This document shows, piece after piece, positions 8,801-14,854 of a stretch of 22,362 nucleotides of DNA. The number at the start of each line of letters is the position of its first letter. Positions within the stretch are counted from its first letter, which is position 1. Made by a program: the position numbers and the translations under genes. Origin of the DNA: Prorocentrum cordatum. Its lineage: Eukaryota; Sar; Dinophyceae; Prorocentrales; Prorocentraceae. The stretch is taken from contig CAUYUJ010011551.1 of NCBI GenBank assembly GCA_963575745.1, forward strand, positions 1 to 22,362, in the 5' to 3' direction. The notes beneath the pieces are model-generated. The model ran no database searches, was not told the origin of the DNA, and saw only the letters and a list, made by a program, of their open reading frames with translations.

Positions 8801-11800
8801 GGTCTGGAAAAATGCTGCCCTGAAAGGGCCGACCCTTCCACCTCACCCGAAAGAGCGCTCATAGCCATCTGATCGGAGGGCGCCTCAACCGAAGGAGGCA
8901 GCCCCAAACCAGCGTCAACGAACTCTCCTGGGGGAACTCGGGAAGAGGCTTGTCCAAAGTAGCAGCTGAAAGGCGAACCTCACCAGACGGAGGCTCAGCC
9001 AAAAAGGGCTCCACAAGCGTAGGGCGAGCCTCAACAGTAGGAGGCTCAGCCAAAACAGCACTCGAAGAGACCACTGAGGGCACGTTAGCCTGGACGTCGG
9101 GTCTGTAAAAAGGCTGCCCTGAGAGGGCCGAGCCTTCCACCTCACCCGAAAGAGCGCTCGTAGCCATCTGATCGGAGGGCGCCTCAACCGAAGGAGGCAG
9201 CCCCAAACCAGCGTCAACGAACTCTTCTGGGCGAGCCTCGGAAAGAGGCTCAGCCAAAGTAGCAGCTGAAAGGCGATTCTCATCAGACGGAGGCTCAGCC
9301 GAAAGAGGCTCCACAAGCGTAGGGCGAGCCTCAACAGTTGGAGGCTCAGCCAAACCAGCACTTGGAGAGACCACTGAGGGCACGATTGCAGAAGCGGCTT
9401 CAGCAACAGACGAGCGAGCCTCATCAGAGGGAGGCTCAGCCAAGAATGCGTTTGAGTCCACATCTCATTTCTCCCTCTTCTTGTGCTTCCTTCTACGGCG
9501 ACTGCGATCGCCGATGAAGCAATTCAAGGCCCTGGACTCCTTCTCGGCTTCCTCGGCGGGGTGCGGGAAATACGGAGCGGTGGGGGCGGCGGCGGCACCC
9601 GCAACGCAGAGCTGCTCGATGCAGCCCTTGCTGGCGGGGGTGCTGGCGGCTTCTCCTTCAAGCCCGCCTTGGCCTCGTCCGTGCGGACGTCCTTGTGCTT
9701 CTTCTTGCGCTCGCGCTTCCGAGGGCGCTTGGCCACTGCCACTTCCGGAGCCGGCGGCGGCGTCGGGATCTTCATGCAAGCCCTCGGAGCTTCCGGAGGC
9801 TCCTGAGGGTGAGAAAATCTTTCCTTCGCTACCATCGATGTCGAGGACCCCGTACTGGCACCTTCGAAATTCTCCTTCAAAACCGGGGCCACAGGCTGAG
9901 CCGACGCCTTCTGGTTGTTGACCTTCAAACGGTCCCACCTCCTCAGACGTTTTACTGACTGCACCTCCTCCTCCGGCTTCATCGGCAGGGAAACCTGCTC
10001 AGGAGGCTGCGCGCCCTTGTTGAATTCCAGGTCCACCACGTCGAACGGGCTCCAAATCCCTGGCGGCGGCGACAGGGGTGCAGCCGTAGATAGAGCCTCC
10101 TGCCAGAACGACGATCTCGAGCTCATCATTGGAAAACTCCGAAGCACTGAGAGAATTCCCTAACACGGTGTCCTAGCGAGGTGCCCAGCAATTCAACGTC
10201 AACAAAGAAATGCATGGGCTGCATGGGCTGGGGCCCTTGCCCCAGAGCGGCTGGGCCAGAGAGGAAGAGCGAGGGAGAGGAGGGGAGGAGGAGGAGGAGG
10301 GAGGAGGAGTAGGAGGTAGGAGGAGGAGGAGGAGGAGGAGGAGGAGGATTGGAGGAAGAGCAGGAGAGGAGGAGGGGAGAAGAGGGAGAGGGGATGATGA
10401 TGATGATGAGGAGAGGAGGGGGAGGAACATATGAAGGAACGTTTAGGTAGGTTGTGCCTGCGTAGTTAGTCAGTCGGATCGGATGAATGAGGTATGAGGG
10501 GCACCTCTAGCAACACCCGATTTGGGTGCGCTGTGGGGCTCCCTTGGGGCCCGAAACCAGGCGTTCTCTCCCGGCTTCGGGCCCCAGGGCCCTCAAGGTA
10601 TACGAAATCTGCCGCGTGCTGCTCGTTTCGGCCCTGCCACCCCGCGCGTTCCCCACTACATGGTCGCTCACGGCGCCTGGAGGCGCTGGGGAAGCCAGCT
10701 GCATGCAGCCGAATCACTACCCCTCTTTTGTTATCGTCCCCCGAGATATCGACGTTGAGGACAAATCCCAACCGCGAAAACTCACGACCAGAGCCCTGGA
10801 TCCCATCGTTCTGTGGCATCTCTCGAGTCGGACCGATCCGTGATGGTTCCTGGGCCCGAGACCCGTGGAACAGCGCCCCGTGCGAGAAAATTTCAACGTC
10901 CGGATCTCAGGCCCCCCCTGTCGTCCGGCCCGATCCATGGCTTGCCCCAGGGCTACACCACGTACCAGGCCAGGGCCTCGGAAGCCCTGTGGACGCCCAA
11001 GAGAGCGAAATAATTCAGGAAAGTTCCGGGTAACCTGGACTCTTACTCCTCCATGCTCCTCCTCCTCCTCCGCCTCCTCCTTCTCTTCGTCCTCCACCTC
11101 CACCCCAGGTCTGCAAAACATTGCGTCCTCGCCGCGCCACCAGGTCGGGAGGCCTTTGGAGGCCCAGAAGAGCGATGCAAGTGAAGAAAGTTTCGGATAA
11201 CCATGACTTTACTCCTCGATGTTCCTCCTCCGCCTCCTCCGCCTCCTTCGCCTCCTCCTTCTCGTCGTCCTCCACATCCATCCCACGTCTGCAAAAGACC
11301 TGCATCGTCGCCGCACCACCAGGTCGGTGCCGAGATCGACTTTGGCGGCACGCTCGAGGTGTACGTGGCGGACCCCGCGCTCGGAGGGCTCCTCGACACG
11401 AACCGTTGCGTCTATGACGCCCTCTCCGAGGCGGCGGCGGCCAGGTTTGCGGCCACGCTGGACGCCTTCGAGGCCGGCGAGCCCCTGGGCAGGTGCGAGG
11501 GTCGAGAGGCTCGAGTAACAAAAGACGGCATAAGTCGGCGGCGAAATCCGAACCCTGCCCTCACCGATCCACGATTCCGGCACCTGGATGGTCGGTGGGG
11601 GGAGGTGTTGGAATTCGTCGAGCACGTGGCGAAAGCAGTCCGATCCCTACCCCCGCCTGCCATCGAATCAGGAGAACCGCTGCTTGGTGGGGGTAGGCTT
11701 CGGATGCCGCCTCCTGATAAGCATACGGTGGGGGCGTTCGGTAAGGAATGTGCCCAGGAGGTTTCAGACCCTGGAGGATTCCTTGTCTGACGAGAGCGGC

Positions 11801-14640
11801 GGTGATATCATTGGCCTGTCCACGAGTCGAGTTCCACCGGCTTCCAGGCCCTGGGTTCCTCATCCAAGGGTTCCTTATTCAATGCCCTGGCCGTAAGGTT
11901 TCGGACGTCCGCGCGGATCCAAGGCATCCGCGCGGATACCCGAAATTCTGTAGTCGGAGGATCGCGCCGCATCGCCGATGCATCGGCTATGCGGCTCGGT
12001 GTTGATCGTGCCGATGTATCGCCGACATCGCTGATGCATCAACGATGCATCGGCGAGGTATCGGCGATGCGGTGCGAACCCCCGACCTTATCTAGTCGGA
12101 CCGCATGTGGGATGTCTCCAGAGGCCTACCACCGCAAAGGGATGCCCAACGACGCCTGGCTTTCGTTCCACTGGAGCGGCCCCTTCCTGCGACGCTTCTC
12201 GCTGGCGCTGGACTTCGCCCCGTACCTGCCAGGGCGCTGCCGGGTTGCGTCCGCGGGCGGCGAGGGCGAGGGCGAGATCTCCGTCTCCGTGGAGGGCGAG
12301 TGCGAGGTGCTCGGGTCGTGCGCAAGAGGGTTCCCTGAGATCCGGGCGCTGTATTTTTTTTTCACACCGGGCGTTTTCGCCCGGTCTCGGGCCCCAGGGG
12401 CATCGCAGGTCGACCTGGCTCGAGAAATTCCGCCGGGGGGCAGCCGAAATTGTTTCACGAGGCCGTGGGGTATATGTTTGGAATTGTTTCAATGATGTTA
12501 AGGAAAGGGAATGCGAAACAATATTGTTTCGCCAGGTAGAAAACCTGCCTGGACAAGAAAACAACTGCGTGGAATATTGTTCAGCGAGACAAAAACTTGA
12601 AACTTGCCCGGGCAAGATTTTTCTTGCCTGGCGAGTTTCGTCCCGCCGGAACCATGTTGTTTGAAATAGTTTGTGGGTCGAGAATGTGTCTTGAAATAGT
12701 TCATATTATTCAAGGAAATACAGCCGTCTGCAATGAGGAGAATTTTGTTTTTTTCCAAGGTTAGGGAATGGGAATGCGAAACATTTCCGACCCACGACCT
12801 ATTTTAAACTATATGGTTTTGTCGGGGAACATCTTGTTCCGGCAAGAAAACCTGTCCAGACAATTGTTCAGCGGGAGAAGAACTTGCCCAGGCAAGATTT
12901 GTCCCGCTCAGCGATTTGTCTCCTGCCGAAGCGCTATTGTTCGCAATATTTCGTGGGGCAGACATGTTTCTGGAAATAATTTCAACACTTCCCGGATCTA
13001 TCTCGAACTATTTCTGTGGTATCTCGAAGTATTCCTGTGATTCTCGAAGGCCACCTTCACAGGGAATGTTTAAACATACTAGCAGTCTTGCTGGTTACCG
13101 ATGTCGCGTATGTTCGCAACGTCGGATCAGTTTCCGTCTCCGTGGAGGGCGAGTGCGAGTTTCGAGGAAACACAGCTTCCATAAGCATAGATTTTCGGAG
13201 CTCCGCGCGGATTTCCTGGATCGGCGCTGGGCCCCCCCAGGCGGCGCCTCTGGTGCCGATCCAAGAAATTCGCGGGGAGTTCCGAACGTTTACGTTTATG
13301 CAGTCTTTGGTCCCTCTATTTCATGGCCTTCGGTCCATCCCGCCACCGTGCCTGCGTTGTGGGTGTAAAGCGTATTGGATGTTCGCTGGGGTCTCGTTGG
13401 GGGCCCTCTCGGGGCCCTCTTGGAGGCGCGTCTGATGCCCCCTGACACCGCTTTGGGGCCCCCAGGGGTCTCTTGGGGCCTCTTGAGGGCCTCTCTGCAG
13501 AGGTGCCCGCGGGGGCCGCGGCCGCGGTCGGGGAGGTGCTGCGGAGCGCAGGGGACGAGCTGCACGTGCGCACCGCGCGGGGCGCGGTGCTCTGCCGGCT
13601 GCGGCGGGGGCCGCTGCCGCCGGCGGGCTCCGTGCTCTCCTCGGGGCGGCCGCCGGGGGAGGCCTCCGCGGGCCCCTGCCGGCACCCCATCGACGAGCTC
13701 TTTCTGGGCTTCGCGTGATTCGCCGAGCGCGTTCCGCTGCTCGCAAAGTGCCTACTCGCAAGCGTCCGAGAAGCCATGCGTCCGCCTCGGTGTAATCTAT
13801 CGTACCGTCCCTGCGGCAGATCCAGGCCATCCGCGAGGAGCGACTCTGCGAGTAGTGGAACGCGCTTGTCGAGTGCTGGGGAGGCGATCCTCGAGGAAGG
13901 GAAAAAGACGCCATAAACATGAACTTGTGGCGCGCCGCGCTGGATTTCTTGGATCTGCGCCTGGGCCTCCCCAGCGGCGCCTCCGGCGCCGCCCCTGGCG
14001 CGCTCCGCGCGCCAGGGAGGAGGTCCAGCGCAGCTTCAAGAAAACCGCGCGGAGCGCCAACAGTTCATGTTTACGTTTGTGTCTTCTTCTAGATGCATGG
14101 GGTGGCAGCGTGGGCTGCGGAAAAGGGGTCTCTTTGCAGGACCTTCTACAGCTGGCCTTTGGGGCCCCAATGGGGCCTTTCGGGCTCGAGAGGTGCACCT
14201 TTCCCGCCCCCCTCATTCATCTCACCACCCGCCAAGCCACCCCAACCCAACCCAAAGGTTCCCAATTGCCCGCAATTCCCAGCGGAGGGGGCGTCGGGGA
14301 AAATTGTAAAAACGCATGTGGAATCCGGGGCCCCAAAGGGGACCTCTCGGGCTCGAGAGGTGCACCTCCCACCCCCTCCTCCATTCATCTCACCCCCCGC
14401 CAAACCACCCCAACCCAACCCGAAGGCCTCCGTTTTGCCCTCCATTCCCAGGGGGGGCGGGGGGATGCGGAACACGCGCCCTCCCCGCCAACCCGAAATT
14501 CGGGCCCTCTGGTTCGGTTGGGGTGGTCTGGTGGGTCAGCACTATCGCCCCCCCCCAGTACGCGACGCCCAGTCTTCGCCGGGGACGTGCTGCCCCTCGA
14601 GCCCTACCTGCGTGCCCGGGGGCCGCCGCAGAAGTGCTGA
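5747..14640 (+). CDS. Formyltransferase-family protein, eight-exon gene
   Basis: Proposed join: 5747-5851, 6807-6866, 7431-7535, 7900-8085, 11323-11508, 12124-12306, 13503-13696, 14559-14640. The sum is 1101 nt, or 366 residues plus TGA. Formyltransferases move a formyl group from 10-formyltetrahydrofolate to an amine; the acceptor here cannot be told. In the joined protein the folate-site residues known in PurN and Fmt appear as N124 and H126 (INTH) and D158 (IDFG). LPLNRG..P..W follows the histidine, a YHRKGMPND...ALDFAPY stretch marks the end of the catalytic domain, and a C-terminal beta-rich domain follows. H126 to D158 is 32 residues, against 36 from H108 to D144 in PurN, so about four residues are missing at the exon 4/5 junction. 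Introns total about 7.8 kb and are full of repeats. The family call is strong, the specific enzyme unknown, and several splice sites are approximate. Confidence 0.82.
5852..6806 (+). other. Intron 1
   Basis: It starts GT and ends CTACAG. It contains a degenerate fold-back near 6117-6275 and two CA/ACAG-type simple repeats (6330-6350 and 6498-6545). No other coding segment was found inside. Confidence 0.6.
6117..6275. repeat. Fold-back element, copy 1 (degenerate)
   Basis: The left side TTTTGGAGCTCCGCGTGG...CTGCGCTGGGCC resembles the left arm of the clearer copies in introns 3, 6 and 7. The interior GGCGGCGCCTCCGGCG and GCGCCAGGGAGG matches the copy at 13910. The right arm is eroded. Confidence 0.55.
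6807..6866 (+). CDS. Formyltransferase exon 2 (residues 36-55)
   Basis: After CTACAG, 20 codons read GGLVASGPTRHQALVVHMGR. Joined to exon 1 this gives LGQLEGGLVASGPTRHQALVVHMG, matching the helix and second strand that follow the glycine turn in formyltransferases. A GT donor follows at 6867. The exon is short and the similarity modest, so it is less certain than exons 4-6. Confidence 0.6.
6867..7430 (+). other. Intron 2
   Basis: It contains a degenerate CGATTCGAT/CCGATGC run at about 6880-7080, a minus-oriented dispersed repeat (7121-7250), and a CTCTTG-GGGGCC-type segment at 7262-7345 that resembles the 309-bp tandem repeat at 19 kb. Confidence 0.55.
7121..7250 (-). repeat. Dispersed intronic repeat R (minus copy)
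   Basis: It begins TTTTTTCCACACCGGGCG with a short hairpin (CGGGCG / CGCTCGG), then GAGCCCCAGGACCATCACAGATCGATCC and CTCGAGAAATGC. Related copies lie at 7736-7858 and 10765-10910 on the plus strand and at 12347-12450 on the minus strand, with partial ones near 4570, 4990 and 10545. Confidence 0.75.
7431..7535 (+). CDS. Formyltransferase exon 3 (residues 56-90)
   Basis: The frame reads RHSAAHAAALEGRLEEICGARG then VEYLGSVDANSAE. A helix followed by 'gv.yl...d.Ns.e' is the usual segment before the DLVV..GY strand in formyltransferases. A GT donor follows GAG at 7536. The start is ambiguous: an AG at 7429-7430 gives phase 0, which fits the exon 2 donor; another AG at 7437-7438 would start one codon phase later and change only two or three residues. 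Confidence 0.75.
7562..7722. repeat. Fold-back element, copy 2
   Basis: The left arm CTTTCGGGGCTCCGCGCGG, continuing through GATTTCTTCGATCGGCGCTGGG, is the near-complement of the right arm CAGCGCCGATCCAAG...GCTCGGAGCCTCGAAAG. Arms are about 45 bases with an inner GC-rich palindrome around CATGGCG...GCGCCATG. Confidence 0.85.
7736..7858 (+). repeat. Dispersed intronic repeat R (plus copy)
   Basis: It runs from CCGGGCAACGTCGTGAAAAATCG through GATCGATCTGTGATGGTCC to ACACCCGGCGTG and is the reverse complement pattern of the copy at 7121-7250. Confidence 0.75.
7900..8085 (+). CDS. Formyltransferase exon 4 (residues 91-152), active-site exon
   Basis: This exon gives the clearest family match. It encodes VVERARKVDLVVIGGYDGILK, then GPVLEAPLHGVINTHLG and VLPLNRGCCPTMWAQLHLGADDTG. 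N124 and H126 of INTH correspond to the Asn and His that position the formyl group in PurN and Fmt, and LPLNRG..P..W matches the 'LLP..RG..P..wa' signature. The exon starts after CTTTCGAG in phase 0. Its 3' end is unclear: after ACG GGG the sequence runs into a G-rich 18-bp minisatellite with no good GT donor, so the end given is the last residue supported by similarity. Confidence 0.93.
8097..8225. repeat. G-rich 18-bp minisatellite next to exon 4
   Basis: Units of about 18 bases, GTGATTGTGACGGAGGGG and variants, are separated by runs of 4-9 G. The tract begins within about 12 bases of the last codon of exon 4 that I can support. The G runs could form quadruplex structure. Confidence 0.85.
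8385..8456. repeat. (GGA)n microsatellite
   Basis: A nearly pure GGA run of about 70 bases inside intron 4. Confidence 0.95.
8545..9464 (-). pseudogene. Antisense LAEPP-repeat coding-like region, frameshifted
   Basis: Read on the minus strand from 9464, the frame gives DVDSNAFLAEPPSDEARSS and continues with repeated phrases such as LAEPPTVEARPTLVEP, VPSVVS, and SALSGEVEGSALSGQ. Two DNA copies are offset by 299 bases (GCTGCCC ends at 8820 and 9119). Near 8930 the frame shifts, and it resumes as GLPPSVEAPSDQM to a stop near 8545, with an acidic ending SDGDEVIERLRVEQW. The upstream frame ends at a TGA (9467-9465) directly before this region, so the two may once have been one reading frame. I recognise no domain. 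A broken gene or repeat-borne ORF is more likely than an active gene. Confidence 0.4.
8817..9400. repeat. 299-bp direct tandem duplication
   Basis: Two copies, starting near 8817 and 9116, share long identical runs such as AGCCATCTGATCGGAGGGCG and GGCAGCCCCAAACCAGCGTC. Both contain the shorter motif GAGGCTCAGCC several times. The period is not a multiple of 3, so the reading frame changes between copies. Confidence 0.9.
9465..10129 (-). pseudogene. Antisense basic, proline-rich coding-like region
   Basis: From an ATG at 10129 on the minus strand (frame open from a TAG at about 10160) the product starts MMSSRSSFWQEALSTAAPLS, with WSPFDVVDLEFNKG soon after. A nuclear-localisation-like cluster KRPRKRERKKKHKD follows near residue 135, then PPAPPPARAASSSSALR. 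That frame continues to a stop near 9524, but a frame shifted by one base near 9590 gives PAEEAEKESRALNCFIGDRS then RRRRKHKKREK and TGA at 9465. Which tail is used is unclear. No catalytic domain is visible. It lies antisense within intron 4. A nested gene, a retroposed fragment or a transposon accessory ORF are all possible. Confidence 0.4.
10260..10430. repeat. (GGA/GAA/GAT)n purine tract
   Basis: About 170 bases of GGAGGA and GAGGAG with a short GATGAT run at the end. Leu/Pro/Ser or Arg/Glu frames across it are simple-repeat translations. Confidence 0.9.
10765..10910 (+). repeat. Dispersed intronic repeat R (plus copy)
   Basis: It contains AAAACTCACGACCAGAGCCC, TCTCGAGTCGGACCGATCC, GTGATGGTTCCTGGGCCCGAG and GTGCGAGAAAATTTCAACG, in the same order as the other copies. 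Confidence 0.75.
10850..11322 (+). repeat. Tandem copies of the exon 5 acceptor block
   Basis: The segment from GAGGCCT(C/T)TGGA through the CTCCTCC run to CGC(A/C)CCACCAGGTCGG occurs twice, ending at 11147 and at 11327. A longer version of the first copy matches 5001-5315. Only the second copy runs on into a full exon 5. The CT-rich part may serve as the polypyrimidine tract. Confidence 0.85.
11323..11508 (+). CDS. Formyltransferase exon 5 (residues 153-214)
   Basis: It encodes VGAEIDFGGTLEVYVADPA, then GGLLDTNRCVYDALSEAAAA, then RFAATLDAFEAGEPLGRCEGRE. IDFG carries the aspartate (D158) equivalent to Asp144 of PurN. 'DTN..VYd.lse' and the following helix are typical of formyltransferases. 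The start is taken after CACCACCAG. For the end, a GC donor after CGA GAG (11509-11510) joins in phase 0 to the next exon; a GT donor at 11493 fits the donor consensus but breaks the frame into exon 6. Confidence 0.88.
11509..12123 (+). other. Intron 5, probable GC-AG, bounded by AGAGGC repeats
   Basis: AGAGGC stands at 11505-11510 and 12120-12125 in the same codon phase. In the last 200 bases, short inverted motifs of the CGATGCATCGGCG type recur (about 11965-12070). Confidence 0.65.
11905..12075. repeat. Palindromic GCATCGGCGATGC-type cluster
   Basis: Phrases such as ATCGCCGATGCATCGGC, GATGCATCAACGATGCATCG and GGTATCGGCGATGCGG recur in both orientations, so the segment could fold on itself in several registers. 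A smaller pair, CCGCGCGGAT, lies at its start. Confidence 0.7.
12124..12306 (+). CDS. Formyltransferase exon 6 (residues 215-275)
   Basis: It encodes AYHRKGMPNDAWLSFHWSG, then PFLRRFSLALDFAPYLPGRC, then an acidic tail RVASAGGEGEGEISVSVEG and ECE. The stretch corresponds to the 'YyrRgmPndg.Idw....i.rf.RAldfpPy' segment at the end of the catalytic domain in formyltransferases. It begins phase 0 after CCAGAG and ends at GAG before GTGCTC, phase 0. Its last 26 bases are repeated exactly at 13134-13159 inside the next intron. Confidence 0.87.
12347..12450 (-). repeat. Dispersed intronic repeat R (minus copy)
   Basis: TTTTTTTTCACACCGGGCG leads into a perfect hairpin (CCGGGCG, TTTT, CGCCCGG), followed by GGGCCCCAGGGGCATCGCAGG and GGCTCGAGAAATTC. 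Confidence 0.75.
12495..12960. repeat. AT-richer imperfect direct and inverted repeat
   Basis: GGGAATGCGAAACA occurs at 12507 and 12768, each followed by related phrases (AGAAAACCTGNCTGGACAA, TTGTTCAGCG, ACTTGCCCNGGCAAGATTT). The first copy contains a 14-base palindrome CTTGCCCGGGCAAG and the palindrome ACAATATTGT. The base composition differs sharply from its GC-rich surroundings. Confidence 0.75.
13134..13159 (+). repeat. 26-bp copy of the exon 6 3' end
   Basis: CCGTCTCCGTGGAGGGCGAG plus TGCGAG is identical to 12281-12306. After it the sequence reads TTTCGAGG in place of GTGCTC. Confidence 0.95.
13180..13300. repeat. Fold-back element, copy 3
   Basis: The ends CATAAGCATAG and CGTTTACGTTTATG are near-complements. 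Inward, TTCGGAGCTCCGCGCGGATT pairs with AATTCGCGGGGAGTTCCGAA, and GGATCGGCGC with GTGCCGATCC. Arms are about 48 bases around a short GGCGGCGCC loop region. This is the clearest and shortest copy. Confidence 0.9.
13503..13696 (+). CDS. Formyltransferase exon 7, C-terminal domain
   Basis: It encodes VPAGAAAAVGEVLRSAGDE, then LHVRTARGAVLCRLRRGPLP and PAGSVLSSGRPPGEASAG, ending near PCRHPID. 'GEVL...gdeL.V.ta.Gav' matches the small beta-rich C-terminal domain that follows the catalytic domain in Fmt-like formyltransferases. It starts after CTGCAGAG in phase 0. The end is uncertain: a GC donor at 13697-13698 joins in frame to exon 8, while reading through gives ELFLGFA and a TGA at 13719, which could be an alternative end. 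Confidence 0.72.
13910..14085. repeat. Fold-back element, copy 4
   Basis: Left CATAAACATGAACTTGTGGCG pairs with right CGCCAACAGTTCATGTTTACG, and CTGGATTTCTTGGATCTGCGC with GCGCAGCTTCAAGAAAACC. An inner GC-rich palindrome (CCCTGGCGCGC / GCGCGCCAGGG) forms the tip. Confidence 0.88.
14181..14500. repeat. 167-bp direct duplication
   Basis: CGGGCTCGAGAGGTGCACCT starts at 14181 and 14348. Each is followed by a CCCCC-rich part, ATTCATCTCACC, and GCCACCCCAACCCAACCC or a close variant. Confidence 0.9.
14559..14640 (+). CDS. Formyltransferase exon 8 (C-terminus, stop)
   Basis: After the C-rich CCCCAG, the frame TRRPVFAGDVLPLEPYLRAR ends GPPQKC and TGA at 14638-14640. A 'pGDvL....yLr' ending is typical of this domain. 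A second AG at 14571-14572 would start the exon 14 bases later, needing a different exon 7 donor phase. The stop lies about 50 bases before a TTG array, which would fall in the 3' untranslated region or beyond. Confidence 0.65.
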
Positions 14641-14692
14641 GCGGTGCTCTGTCTTGGCTTACTTTGCATCTTCGGGCGGGGCTTCCTGCTCC

Positions 14693-14800
14693 GTTGTTGC
14701 TTTGGTTGTTGTCGTTGTTGCGGTTGTCGTTGTTGTTTTTGCTGTTGTTGCTGTTGTTGTTGTTGTTGTTGTTATTGTTGTTGTGTTAATGTTGTTGTAG

Positions 14801-14853
<53 letters not shown>

Positions 14854-14854
14854 G
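14693..14854. repeat. (TTG)n array 1
   Basis: An interrupted TTG run becoming nearly pure in its last 70 bases. It abuts the left end of TTG-flanked element copy A. Confidence 0.95.

Larger units (their letters stand above)
8086..11322 (+). other. Intron 4 (3.2 kb)
   Basis: This is the largest intron. It holds the G-rich minisatellite, a GGA run, the antisense coding-like regions at 8545-10129, a GGA/GAA tract near 10260-10430, repeat R copies near 10545 (minus) and 10765-10910 (plus), and two tandem copies of the block that ends at the exon 5 acceptor. A micro-exon of about 12 nt restoring the missing residues could also lie here, but I cannot identify one. Confidence 0.6.
12307..13502 (+). 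other. Intron 6, bounded by GAGGTGC direct repeats
   Basis: GAGGTGC occurs at 12304-12310 and 13500-13506 in the same codon phase. The intron holds repeat R (12347-12450, minus), an AT-richer imperfect repeat (12495-12960), the exon-end copy at 13134-13159, a fold-back (13180-13300), and CTCTTGGGGCC-type sequence just before the acceptor. Confidence 0.75.
13697..14558 (+). other. Intron 7
   Basis: It contains a fold-back (13910-14085) and a roughly 167-bp direct duplication (14181-14500). The 3' end is a C-rich run (CCCCCCCCCAG), a good polypyrimidine tract. Confidence 0.55.

Noticed and set aside
11493-11499. GTGCGAG as the exon 5 donor
   Set aside because: It fits the donor consensus well but leaves exon 5 out of phase with exon 6; the GC donor at 11509 keeps the frame and lies in a direct repeat shared with the acceptor.
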